A stretch of DNA of 33,001 nt from a virus. Below are positions 8,143 to 15,275 of the stretch, piece by piece. The DNA lies in IMG/VR virus record IMGVR_UViG_3300028831_000260, positions 1 to 33,001 of that record, one strand, 5' to 3'. The notes beneath the pieces are model-generated. The model did not search any database. It had not been told where the DNA came from and saw nothing but the letters and a program-made list of their open reading frames with translations. The translations under genes were made by a program, and so were the position numbers. Within the stretch, counting starts at the first letter, position 1; each line of letters opens with the position of its first letter.

Positions 8143-8369
8143 CGCTGAGGCGCGCCCGGCCGGACGCTAGGAACTTTCCCGCGCCCGGCCGGACGCTTGG
8201 CCACCCTATGGAGGCGACCCTCTTGCCGTAGCGCTGTCATCGGTGACCTACGGCTGTCTCCGGCTTCCCGCCCGTTTGCGGACCCGAGGGTTGTCGCGAT
8301 CACCCCAGAGCTAGCAACCGGTCGGAGCTATTGGGTGCGGAGCCTACCGGACGGGGGAGGGCGCAGCTC
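8143..8369 (+). other. Non-coding gap with direct repeats and a hairpin between head and connector genes
   Basis: This 227-base gap is unusually long for the late operon. It contains an 18-base direct repeat (8151-8168 and 8180-8197), a second 9-base repeat GTAGCGCTG (8139-8147 and 8228-8236), and a bulged hairpin (CCGTAG and GTCA pairing with TGAC and CTACGG, 8226-8253, loop TCGG). No convincing gene is present: an overlapping 65-codon frame starting at 8197 has atypical composition and no ribosome binding site. A promoter could lie here, but no clear -35/-10 pair is visible. Confidence 0.6.
8151..8197 (+). repeat. 18-base direct repeat, two copies
   Basis: The 18-base unit CGCGCCCGGCCGGACGCT occurs identically at 8151-8168 and 8180-8197, 29 bases apart start to start. 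The unit contains the palindrome CCGGCCGG. It lies in the non-coding gap after the head genes and could be a protein-binding or recombination site. Confidence 0.9.
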
Positions 8370-8954
8370 ATGGCGATCGTCAACGGCTACGTGACCCTCC
8401 CCGACTTCAAGGTCGCTGTCGGTGACAGCGGTGCCACCACCCGCGACACCGCTTACGAGCAGGCGATTGAGGCCGCGAGCCGGCAGATCGACGAGTTCTG
8501 CCACCGGGTGTTCTGGCGCACCGCCTCGGCGACGCCACGGGAGTTCCACGCCCTAACCCCATCGGTTGTGCACACCGACGACATCGCCACCACCACCGGG
8601 CTGGCTGTGGAGGTGTATGGCGGCGCCGGGACGTGGGTGCCGCTGACCGGGTGGTCGCCCAGCCCCACGACGCCGTTCAACGGCCGCCCGATCAGCCAGC
8701 TGGTGTCCTACGACGGGCTGTTCCCCGTAGCAGCCCGCCCCACGGTTCGGGTGACCGCCGTGTGGGGGTGGCCGGCAGTGCCGCCGCAGGTGCGGATGGC
8801 CTGCCAAATCCTGGCCATCGACCACTACAAGAGCAAAGACCTCACCGGGGGTATCGCCGGGTTCGGGGAGGTCGGGCCGGTGCGGATCTCCGCGTTCTCA
8901 CCGCAGGCCCGGTCGCTGATCGAGCGTTTGCAGCTGCGCGCGGAGCCGTGCTGA
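8370..8954 (+). CDS. Head-tail connector protein
   Basis: The 194-residue protein resembles HK97 gp6/SPP1 gp15-type connectors that form the ring under the portal. It has an N-terminal helical pattern (TLPDFKVAVGD, then TAYEQAIEAASRQIDEFCHRVFW), a central beta-rich domain, and the C-terminal helix with WGWPAVPPQVRMACQILAIDHYK, characteristic of the family. ATG 8370 is preceded by GGGGGAGGG at 8353-8361; a longer frame beginning at 8331 has no such signal. Its stop overlaps the next start (CTGATG). Confidence 0.88.
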   Translation: MAIVNGYVTLPDFKVAVGDSGATTRDTAYEQAIEAASRQIDEFCHRVFWRTASATPREFHALTPSVVHTDDIATTTGLAVEVYGGAGTWVPLTGWSPSPTTPFNGRPISQLVSYDGLFPVAARPTVRVTAVWGWPAVPPQVRMACQILAIDHYKSKDLTGGIAGFGEVGPVRISAFSPQARSLIERLQLRAEPC

Positions 8955-9355
8955 TGGCCAGGCTCGTCGATGTCCGCGATGACCTCGCGGACCTGGTCGC
9001 CGCAGCGGTGCCAGAGTCGGTGACCCATGCACGGACCCCGGACGCGATCGTCACACCCGCGGTGGTGGTGGTCCCCGCATCCCCGTTCGCGCAGTACCAG
9101 CGGGCGATGGGTGACGCGACGTCGGCACTACTGAGGTTCGACGTCACAGTCCTCACGGGCCGGGTCGCGGAGTTAGCCGCGCAGGAACTGCTCGATGTGT
9201 GGGCGTCCCCGGATGGCCCGGTCGTGCCGGCACTGCTCGACGGTTCCATCGTCGACGCCGAGGTTGTGTCGGTCGTCGGGTCACAGTACGGGTCGTTCCG
9301 GTTCGGTGCGACCGACTATTTGGGGTTCTCACTTCTCGTCGAGGTCGAAGCCTGA
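8954..9355 (+). CDS. Tail terminator / head-tail joining protein, probable
   Basis: The 133-residue protein starts at ATG 8954, overlapping the connector stop. The pattern is an N-terminal amphipathic helix (VRDDLADLVAAAV), a PAVVVVPASP strand with YQRAMGDATSALLRFDVTVLTGRV, a helix (LAAQELLDVWAS) and a closing strand FRFGATDYLGFSLLVEVEA. This resembles small tail-completion proteins that cap the tube, and it lies just before the tail tube gene as expected. No diagnostic motif fixes the exact family. Confidence 0.7.
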   Translation: MARLVDVRDDLADLVAAAVPESVTHARTPDAIVTPAVVVVPASPFAQYQRAMGDATSALLRFDVTVLTGRVAELAAQELLDVWASPDGPVVPALLDGSIVDAEVVSVVGSQYGSFRFGATDYLGFSLLVEVEA

Positions 9356-9422
9356 GCCCGCTCCCCCGTTTCTGTGCTGGGCTCCCCATTTTTAACCGTC
9401 ACCCTTGGAGGGCGATTTCGTC

Positions 9423-9620
9423 ATGCCACAAACCCCTTCGTCGACGCGGTGGCGTGCTGTCACCGACCTGACTGTGGAACCGCGGGGCTCGACCCCGTTG
9501 GTGTTCAAGGCCGGGGAGGAATGCAAGGGCGTCCCGGAGAACTGGCCCCCGAAGTGGCTGGTTGATCAGGAACTGGTGGTCCCGGTCGTGGACGACCAGC
9601 CCGGGAAGGTGGGTAACTGA
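9423..9620 (+). CDS. Small protein upstream of the major tail gene
   Basis: The 65-residue product contains a short conserved-looking core (RAVTDLTVEPRGSTPLVFKAGEEC and PPKWLVDQELVVP). ATG 9423 lies 10 bases after GGAGGG at 9407-9412, and its stop overlaps the next ATG. I do not recognise a family. Location between tail completion and tail tube genes suggests an accessory tail-assembly or structural role. Confidence 0.65.
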   Translation: MPQTPSSTRWRAVTDLTVEPRGSTPLVFKAGEECKGVPENWPPKWLVDQELVVPVVDDQPGKVGN

Positions 9621-10357
9621 TGGCTACGAAGGCGCTGCGGGGTTCCCGCGCCACAATCTATGTTGACGGTTTGAACGCGTCGGCGTTCCTGAACGAGTAT
9701 GAGATCGAGGCCGAGCGGGAGGATTTGGAGTTTTCCCCGTTCGAGTCCGACGACAAGCAGTTCCTCGCGGGCCCATCCGAGAACACGGTCACTTTGACGG
9801 GTGCGTGGAACGGGGACACGGACTCGTTGGACGCCCAGCTGGACGCCACGTTCGGTGGGGACGTCGACAACGTCATCACGGTTTGTCCTGGTGGTGTGGC
9901 CGCCACCGGGAAGGGCGTGTACCTCCTCGCCGGCACGAACGTGAACTACAAGGTCAGCGCGGCGTCGGATGAGATCGCTGAGGCGGAGGCCGAGTTCCGT
10001 TCCGCGCGGCTGCGTGGGGTCATCCTGCAGGGGCCGACGGTGGTGTCGGCCACCGGTAACGGGTCACCGAATGTGTCAGCGGCTCCTGCGACGACGAAGG
10101 GGGCCACGGCGCACCTGCATGTTCTCGCGGTGACCGGCACCCCCACCTCGGTCGCGATTTCGGTGGAGCATTCCGCGGATGGCACCACGTGGGCGAGCCT
10201 GGCATCGTTCCCCACGATCACCACAGGTGGGGCTGGCTATCAGGTGTCGACGGCGAACACCGCGACGGTGAATGTGCAGCTCCGCGCGAAGCACGCCATC
10301 ACCGGCGGCACAACCCCCACGGTGACCTACGTCCTCGCCGCCGGCCGCTACCGGTAA
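9620..10357 (+). CDS. Major tail protein
   Basis: The 245-residue protein has the N-terminal strand pattern of siphovirus tube proteins (SRATIYVDGLNASAFLNEYEIEAEREDLEFSPF), the central TVTLTGAWNGDTDSLDAQLD segment and an acidic AEAEFRSARLRGVIL stretch. A C-terminal Gly/Thr-rich beta domain (about residues 150-245, TPTSVAISVEHSADGTTW) looks like a surface-exposed appended module. It polymerises around the tape measure to form the tail tube. ATG 9620 overlaps the previous stop; order before chaperones and tape measure agrees. Confidence 0.92.
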   Translation: MATKALRGSRATIYVDGLNASAFLNEYEIEAEREDLEFSPFESDDKQFLAGPSENTVTLTGAWNGDTDSLDAQLDATFGGDVDNVITVCPGGVAATGKGVYLLAGTNVNYKVSAASDEIAEAEAEFRSARLRGVILQGPTVVSATGNGSPNVSAAPATTKGATAHLHVLAVTGTPTSVAISVEHSADGTTWASLASFPTITTGGAGYQVSTANTATVNVQLRAKHAITGGTTPTVTYVLAAGRYR

Positions 10358-10363
10358 CCGCCC

Positions 10364-10789
10364 GTGGCGCGGGTGCGGGTGTCGGTGGATGTGGACACCG
10401 CCGCTGTGGAGCGGATGGTCGACGAGGCGTCCCGGGGGTTGTCCCCCCCGGGGGTGACCGACGCGGTTGTAGCGGCAGCGGAGGTGTTCCGCGACGGCGC
10501 ACGCCGGCGGGCGCCGCACCGGTCGGGCCGGTTGGCCGGGTCGATCAGCACCCGGCCGGTTGGTGGGTTCTCCGCGGTCACCAGCACCGACCTGATTTAC
10601 GCGCAGATCACTGAGTTCGGGGGGACGATCCGCCCGGTGCACGCGAAGGTGTTGGCGTTCAACCCGGGTGGGGGCGTGGTGTTCGCCCGCCGCACACGCG
10701 TCCCGTCCCAGCCGTATTGGCTTCCCACGTTCGACCAGGACACCGAGCTTGCGGTGGACGCGTTCGCCGACTCCGCACTCGGGTCCTGA
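10364..10789 (+). CDS. HK97 gp10-like tail/neck protein
   Basis: The 141-residue protein has the gp10-like pattern: a helical N-terminus (VERMVDEASRGL), then FRDGARRRAPHRSGRLAGSI, an internal YAQITEFGGTIRP strand and the late QPYWLPTFDQ. RRRAPHRSGRLAGSI followed by an E-F-G-G-T motif is typical of this family of neck or tail-completion proteins. It starts at GTG 10364 without a visible ribosome binding site. Its place after the major tail protein is unusual, since gp10-like genes normally precede the tube gene. Confidence 0.82.
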   Translation: MARVRVSVDVDTAAVERMVDEASRGLSPPGVTDAVVAAAEVFRDGARRRAPHRSGRLAGSISTRPVGGFSAVTSTDLIYAQITEFGGTIRPVHAKVLAFNPGGGVVFARRTRVPSQPYWLPTFDQDTELAVDAFADSALGS

Positions 10790-10824
10790 CCGACCATTCC
10801 CCCCATTTTGAGAGACGAGTAGGT

Positions 10825-11304
10825 ATGTCGTTGCTGCCCGATTTGACGAACCCATCCCAGCTTCTAGGGAATGTCACCTTGAAGCGGGAACGGGTTGAGG
10901 TCCCCGAGTGGGGGGTGGCGGTGTGGGTGTGGGAGCTGACGGGGGAACAGCTCGACGCCTACCGGTCCTCGATGTGGACCCAGCGGGGCGGCAAGGTGCG
11001 GATGGATCTCACGAAGATGCGCGCGAACACCGCCCGGCTACTCGTCCATGCGTGTCGCACCGCGGACGGCTCCCCGATTTTCGATGAGACCACCGGCCCG
11101 GACCGGATTCTGCAGATGGGTGCGGCGGGGATCGAACGGCTGGCTGCGGCCGCCCGGCGCCTGTCCGGTTTGGACGAGGACGACAAGGAGGACGATGAGG
11201 GGGATGTTGCGGCGGGAAAATCCGTGACCGCCCCGACGTCCTCTCCCAATGGGACGTCGCCGTCGCCCTTGGCCGAACCCGCGGTGAGCTCCTCCGTGGG
11301 ATAA
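10825..11304 (+). CDS. Tail assembly chaperone, short form (gpG-like)
   Basis: The 159-residue protein is the in-frame product of a G/GT-type tail chaperone pair. It has a beta-rich start (VTLKRERVEVPEWGVAVWVWELTG), a helical middle (RMDLTKMRANTARLLVHACR) and an acidic linker LDEDDKEDDEGD before the slip site. Chaperones bind the tape measure and recruit tube subunits; the short form is not usually in the virion. The start is ATG 10825. Codons 131-132 (GGA AAA) form the slippery site, and after them the sequence becomes low-complexity Ser/Pro, as expected of a non-functional tail. Confidence 0.88.
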   Translation: MSLLPDLTNPSQLLGNVTLKRERVEVPEWGVAVWVWELTGEQLDAYRSSMWTQRGGKVRMDLTKMRANTARLLVHACRTADGSPIFDETTGPDRILQMGAAGIERLAAAARRLSGLDEDDKEDDEGDVAAGKSVTAPTSSPNGTSPSPLAEPAVSSSVG

Positions 11305-11555
11305 GCGCCACCGAACTCCAGGAGTTGGAGGCGTATCTGCGGGTCCGGGGGCCGGTGGGTCCGTGGCGCGCGGATTATCAGGCGGCGATCGTGGCGTGGG
11401 CTGTGGTGGCGTCGAACTCGAAACGCCCCCGCCGCTACAAGATCGACCACTTTATTCCGAACTGGGGTGGTGGGTCGGGGCCGGGGCCGTACTGGGTTCC
11501 CGACGACGAACCCGACGACGACCCGGACGATCCGGACGTGGACGTTCCCGAGTAG
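10825..11555 (+). CDS. Tail assembly chaperone, frameshifted long form (gpGT-like)
   Basis: A -1 shift at 11214-11220 joins the first 132 codons to an open frame from 11220 to 11555, giving about 243 residues. The minus-one frame has no stop from the slip site onward and reads into LRGISATELQELEAYLRVRGP and WRADYQAAIVAWAVV, a typical chaperone T domain that binds tail tube subunits. It ends in an acidic tail EPDDDPDDPDVDVPE. The downstream frame's own start at 11325 has no ribosome binding site and would lose half the domain, so expression by frameshifting is the better model. Confidence 0.85.
11214..11220 (+). promoter_or_regulatory. Programmed -1 ribosomal frameshift site GGGAAAA
   Basis: The heptamer G GGA AAA is aligned exactly to the zero frame of the upstream chaperone (codons at 11215 and 11218), the X-XXY-YYZ form needed for simultaneous slippage. 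Shifting back one base gives GGG AAA ATC and opens the T-domain frame. Such sites are conserved in tail chaperone genes of siphoviruses. Confidence 0.88.
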
Positions 11556-11576
11556 CCGACCAGGGGGTGGGTTGCT

Positions 11577-14500
11577 GTGGCCGTCAACCGCACCCTGTCG
11601 ATCCAGGTTGACGCGGACACCCGTCGCGCGATCCGGGAACTTGAGGCGCTGAACCGGGAACTGGAGAAGCTGAAGCGTCTCGGCGGCGACATCGATGTCA
11701 ACGTCGATGTGGACACCAGGGGCGTAGCTCAGGCGACCGCGGAAATCAAGGCGCTGAACCGGGTCGCGAAGGCGGCGCGGAACAGGATCAACATTGATGT
11801 TGATACGCAGGGCGTGGCCCGTGGTATCGCCACAGTGCACAGCCTCGATGAGGCACGGGCCCGCGCCGACGGGAAGCGGATCAACATCCCGGTCGATGCG
11901 GACACCGCTAAGGCTGAGCAGAAACTGAGCTTCATTGAGCGTTCCTTTTTGAAGCAACGCAAGATAGAAGTTGATGCTGACACAGCTGCAGCGGAACGGA
12001 AACTCAGCTTCATCGAGCGGTCGTTCTTAAAGCAGCGCAAGATAGAAGTCGATGCGGACACTGCGGCAGCGCAACAGAAGCTTGACAACGTTGACCGCAC
12101 ATTCTTGAAGCGCCGCAGCATCCAGGTGGATGCGGACACCGCTAAGGCCAACGCGGAGTTGACCCGGCTCGGGAACCGGCGCATCCGGATCGTCGTCGAC
12201 GTCGATGTCGACCGCGGGGTCGTAGGGCTGTCCTTGCTGACCAGTGGTGCCGATTCGGCGATCGGCAGCCTGGACGGCTTGACGTCCGCCGCGGGCAGCG
12301 CTGGGGGCGGCATAGGGGCGCTGGGCGGCCGCGCCGGCGGCCTGGCGAGCACCCTCGTTCAGGTCGCGCAGACGGCTGTGGGGCTCGCGCTCGGGTTGGT
12401 GCAAATTTCCGCGGTGTCCGCGGTCGCGGCGGGTGCGTTGACGGCGGTTGTGGCGGCTGCGGCGGCGTTGGCTGCGGTGTCGTTCGCGGCGTTCGGCGCG
12501 GGGATGCTCGCCGCGGCCGGGGCGGTTAGTTTCTTCGTCGGGAAGCTACTGGCGGGGAACGAGCAGATCAAGAACGCTTACACGCAGCTTGGTGAACACA
12601 TCAAGGGAGTTTTCACCCAGGCGACGCAGGCGTTGATCCCGGTTGTTTTGCAACTGGCGCAACGGCTGACGACAGCCTTCTCCCAGTTGGAGCCAGTGTT
12701 CACGCAGATCTTCAACCGGATCGCAACGGTCGCGCAGGGTGCCATCGAGCCCATTATTGCGTCGTTGGATTCGCTGGCGTTCTCAATGGCCAAGATCACG
12801 AATACGCTGGCGCCCGCGTTCGAGCAGTTCTTCGCGCACCTGCCGTCACTAGTCACATCCGTCGGTCTCGCACTGGAGAGCATGTCGCAGGCGTTCGCGG
12901 ATGTCGCGCAAACGTTCGGGCCGCAGGCGCTGACAGCCCTGGACGGGTTCATCATCGAGCTGGGGAACTTCGCCGCAGACCTGATCCGTATCGGTGGGGA
13001 GATGTTCACCCCCCTGGTTCAGGGGTTGACCACATTCATCGGTCAGGTCCGGACCACGCTGGGGCAGTTGAAGCCCGCGATGCAACCCGCGATGCAAGCG
13101 TTCTTCGATTTGGCGGGCGCGATCCTCGGCGCGATCGGGGACAGCGCGGGCCAGATCGCGTCCTTCGCTACCACGGTGTCCACCCATGCCGGGGCAATCC
13201 GGGGAGTGATCCAGTCGGTTATCACAATCGTGCTGGGTCTCGGTGGCGCGTTCGTTACCGGGCTCGCCCAGGCCGAACCCTCGATCAGGAATCTGGCCGC
13301 CGCCGTCCAGTCGAACGGGCCCCAGATCGCTTCCCTGATCGGGCGGATCGTGACCGCGCTGGCCGATCTCGCCACCGTCGTGGCGAGGGTCGCTGGTGTC
13401 GCCGACAGCATTATCGGGTGGACTGACGGACTCTCCCTCGCGTTCGCCAAGTTGGCGGACAGCGCGGGTGTGGCCACTGAAGGCCAGAAGCAGTTACTGT
13501 CGAATGTCGATGCGGCGAAGGCAGCGATCGCCGCGGGGGGTCAGGCGGCCACCGCTGCGGCACCGCCCCACCAGGAACTGGGCGCAGCAAGCGCTGAGGC
13601 GGCCGCTGGGCAGCAGCAGTTGGCTGCCGCTGGCGCTCCCGCCGCTGGCGCGATCCAGGGGCAGGGCCAGGCGGCGCAGGGCGCGATCCCCCCCACCCAG
13701 GGGTTGGGTGCGGCCGGGTCGCAGGCGGCGCTCGGGTTGGACGAGGCGGGCCGCGCCGCGGTGGGGATGAGCACCGACGTGGTCCGTGCGTTCGGTGAGG
13801 TCAGCACGGCCGCGTCGACCGCGGTCGGGGATCTGACGACCTCGGTGGAGAACATGCGGACCCAGATGGACACCGTGCGGCCCGCGGTGGACCTGATGAG
13901 GTCCGCGACGGACCTGTTCAAAATCTCAGTGGACACGGTGGTCGCGGCGGTGACAGCCCTGACCACGAGCGTGACCGGGGCGGCCCCATCGATCGCTTTG
14001 TTGACCGCCCAGTTCCAGCTGCTCACGACCACAGCGACGACGGTGACCGCTGGGTTGACGACGCTCACGACGACGTTCACCACCTTGACCACGACGCTGA
14101 CTGCGGCGACGACAACGTTGACGACGTTCACGGCGGGGCTCACCACCGCAGGGTCTGCGGCGACGACACTGACCGCCACCGTCACCACCCTGACCGCAGG
14201 GTTCACCACGTTCGGGACCACCCTGACCACGCTGGTGACCACACTTCAGACCGTCACGACGGGGTTCACCACCCTCGGGACCGCGATCACCGCGCTCACT
14301 CCGCTGCTCACCACCCTGAACACGGCCCTGGTGACCTTGGGGACGACGCTGACGACGCTGACCGCGCAGCTCACGACGCTCGGCGCGACGCTGGTCACGT
14401 TCAACACCACGATGGTGACCTTGAACGCGACCCTCGTTCTGATCAACACGACGGTGGTGACGCTGACAGCGTCGGTGACGGCGTTCACCGCCGCGGTCAC

Positions 14501-15272
14501 CGCCGCGGCCGCTGCGATCGCCAACCTCACCACTGTGATCACAGCGTTCGCGGCGGCACTGACCTCGCTCGCCACCGCAACCCTGCCGGCCTTGGTTCAG
14601 GCGTTCACCACGGCGTTCGCGCAGATCCTCCAGATCGCCACCGCAACCACCCAACAGATCCTGCAGGTGTGGCAGCAGGCCATGACCGCGCTGGTGCAGG
14701 CCACCACGGCGGGGATGGCGCAGGTGGTGTCCGCGGTGCAACAGGGTGGCCAGGCCGCGGTGGCGGCGCTGCAGCCGTTCATCGCGCAGTTCCAGCAGAT
14801 CGGTGTGCAGATGGGGCAGGCGTTGGCGGCGGGCCTGATGTCCCAGGTCGGCGCTGTCCGCGCCGCAGGTGCCGCGTTGGGTGCCGCAGCCGCAGAGGGG
14901 GTCCGGTCCGCGGCGCGGATCGCGTCACCCTCCAAGGTGATGATCTCCTGTGGGGTGAGCATGGGTGACGGGCTCATCGTCGGTCTGCACCGGTCCGTGC
15001 CTGGTGTCATCGCCGAGGCCCGCCGGTTGTCCGACGCTGCCGCCCAGGAGATGACGCGGGCGAAACTGCCCGCTCTGCTCGCGGCCGGCGGCGGGTCGAT
15101 CCGGGCGTCGGCGACCGTCGCATCCGACAGTGACGACACCACCGACGACGGCTGCTCACCGGTGGTCCACGTCTACATCGGCAACGAGGAGATCGACAAG
15201 CGGGTGCAGGTCGAAACAGCCCGGTTCGAGCGGAATCTTCGCCGGGCGTTGGCTGTGCAGCGGAGGGGGTGA
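11577..15272 (+). CDS. Tape measure protein
   Basis: The 1231-residue protein sets tail length and helps DNA delivery. Residues 1-210 carry about eight VDADT-like strand motifs, three of them inside 26-residue tandem repeats (106-183). Residues about 250-330 are strongly hydrophobic (several potential membrane segments), followed by helical regions. Residues 828-1002 are 25 tandem Thr-rich heptads, T-T-L-T-x-x-L. A Gln/Ala-rich region and a C-terminal segment (HVYIGNEEIDKRVQVETARFERNLRRALA) resembling other actinophage tape measures close the protein. At roughly 1.5 angstrom per residue, a general rule, the tail would be near 180 nm. GTG 11577 follows AGGGGGTGG. Confidence 0.95.
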   Translation: MAVNRTLSIQVDADTRRAIRELEALNRELEKLKRLGGDIDVNVDVDTRGVAQATAEIKALNRVAKAARNRINIDVDTQGVARGIATVHSLDEARARADGKRINIPVDADTAKAEQKLSFIERSFLKQRKIEVDADTAAAERKLSFIERSFLKQRKIEVDADTAAAQQKLDNVDRTFLKRRSIQVDADTAKANAELTRLGNRRIRIVVDVDVDRGVVGLSLLTSGADSAIGSLDGLTSAAGSAGGGIGALGGRAGGLASTLVQVAQTAVGLALGLVQISAVSAVAAGALTAVVAAAAALAAVSFAAFGAGMLAAAGAVSFFVGKLLAGNEQIKNAYTQLGEHIKGVFTQATQALIPVVLQLAQRLTTAFSQLEPVFTQIFNRIATVAQGAIEPIIASLDSLAFSMAKITNTLAPAFEQFFAHLPSLVTSVGLALESMSQAFADVAQTFGPQALTALDGFIIELGNFAADLIRIGGEMFTPLVQGLTTFIGQVRTTLGQLKPAMQPAMQAFFDLAGAILGAIGDSAGQIASFATTVSTHAGAIRGVIQSVITIVLGLGGAFVTGLAQAEPSIRNLAAAVQSNGPQIASLIGRIVTALADLATVVARVAGVADSIIGWTDGLSLAFAKLADSAGVATEGQKQLLSNVDAAKAAIAAGGQAATAAAPPHQELGAASAEAAAGQQQLAAAGAPAAGAIQGQGQAAQGAIPPTQGLGAAGSQAALGLDEAGRAAVGMSTDVVRAFGEVSTAASTAVGDLTTSVENMRTQMDTVRPAVDLMRSATDLFKISVDTVVAAVTALTTSVTGAAPSIALLTAQFQLLTTTATTVTAGLTTLTTTFTTLTTTLTAATTTLTTFTAGLTTAGSAATTLTATVTTLTAGFTTFGTTLTTLVTTLQTVTTGFTTLGTAITALTPLLTTLNTALVTLGTTLTTLTAQLTTLGATLVTFNTTMVTLNATLVLINTTVVTLTASVTAFTAAVTAAAAAIANLTTVITAFAAALTSLATATLPALVQAFTTAFAQILQIATATTQQILQVWQQAMTALVQATTAGMAQVVSAVQQGGQAAVAALQPFIAQFQQIGVQMGQALAAGLMSQVGAVRAAGAALGAAAAEGVRSAARIASPSKVMISCGVSMGDGLIVGLHRSVPGVIAEARRLSDAAAQEMTRAKLPALLAAGGGSIRASATVASDSDDTTDDGCSPVVHVYIGNEEIDKRVQVETARFERNLRRALAVQRRG
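11892..12125 (+). repeat. Three tandem 78-base (26-residue) repeats in tape measure gene
   Basis: Units at 11892-11969, 11970-12047 and 12048-12125 each encode V-D-A-D-T followed by a KLSFIERSFLKQRKIE-type helix. Units 1 and 2 are almost identical in protein but differ at many third codon positions, so the repeat is old or under protein-level selection. Unit 3 has diverged further. Confidence 0.9.
14058..14582 (+). repeat. 25 tandem 21-base (7-residue) Thr-rich heptads in tape measure gene
   Basis: The translated pattern is T-T-L-T-T-T-L, with hydrophobic residues at positions 3 and 7 of each heptad (3-4 spacing). It runs for exactly 525 bases with no phase break. Copies drift toward Ala near the end. 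The spacing suits a coiled coil or other helical bundle even though Thr dominates. Confidence 0.9.
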
Positions 15273-15275
15273 CCG

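Noticed and set aside
8197-8394. 65-codon plus-strand frame in the gap before the connector
   Set aside because: No ribosome binding site, atypical composition, and it overlaps the better-supported start at 8370.
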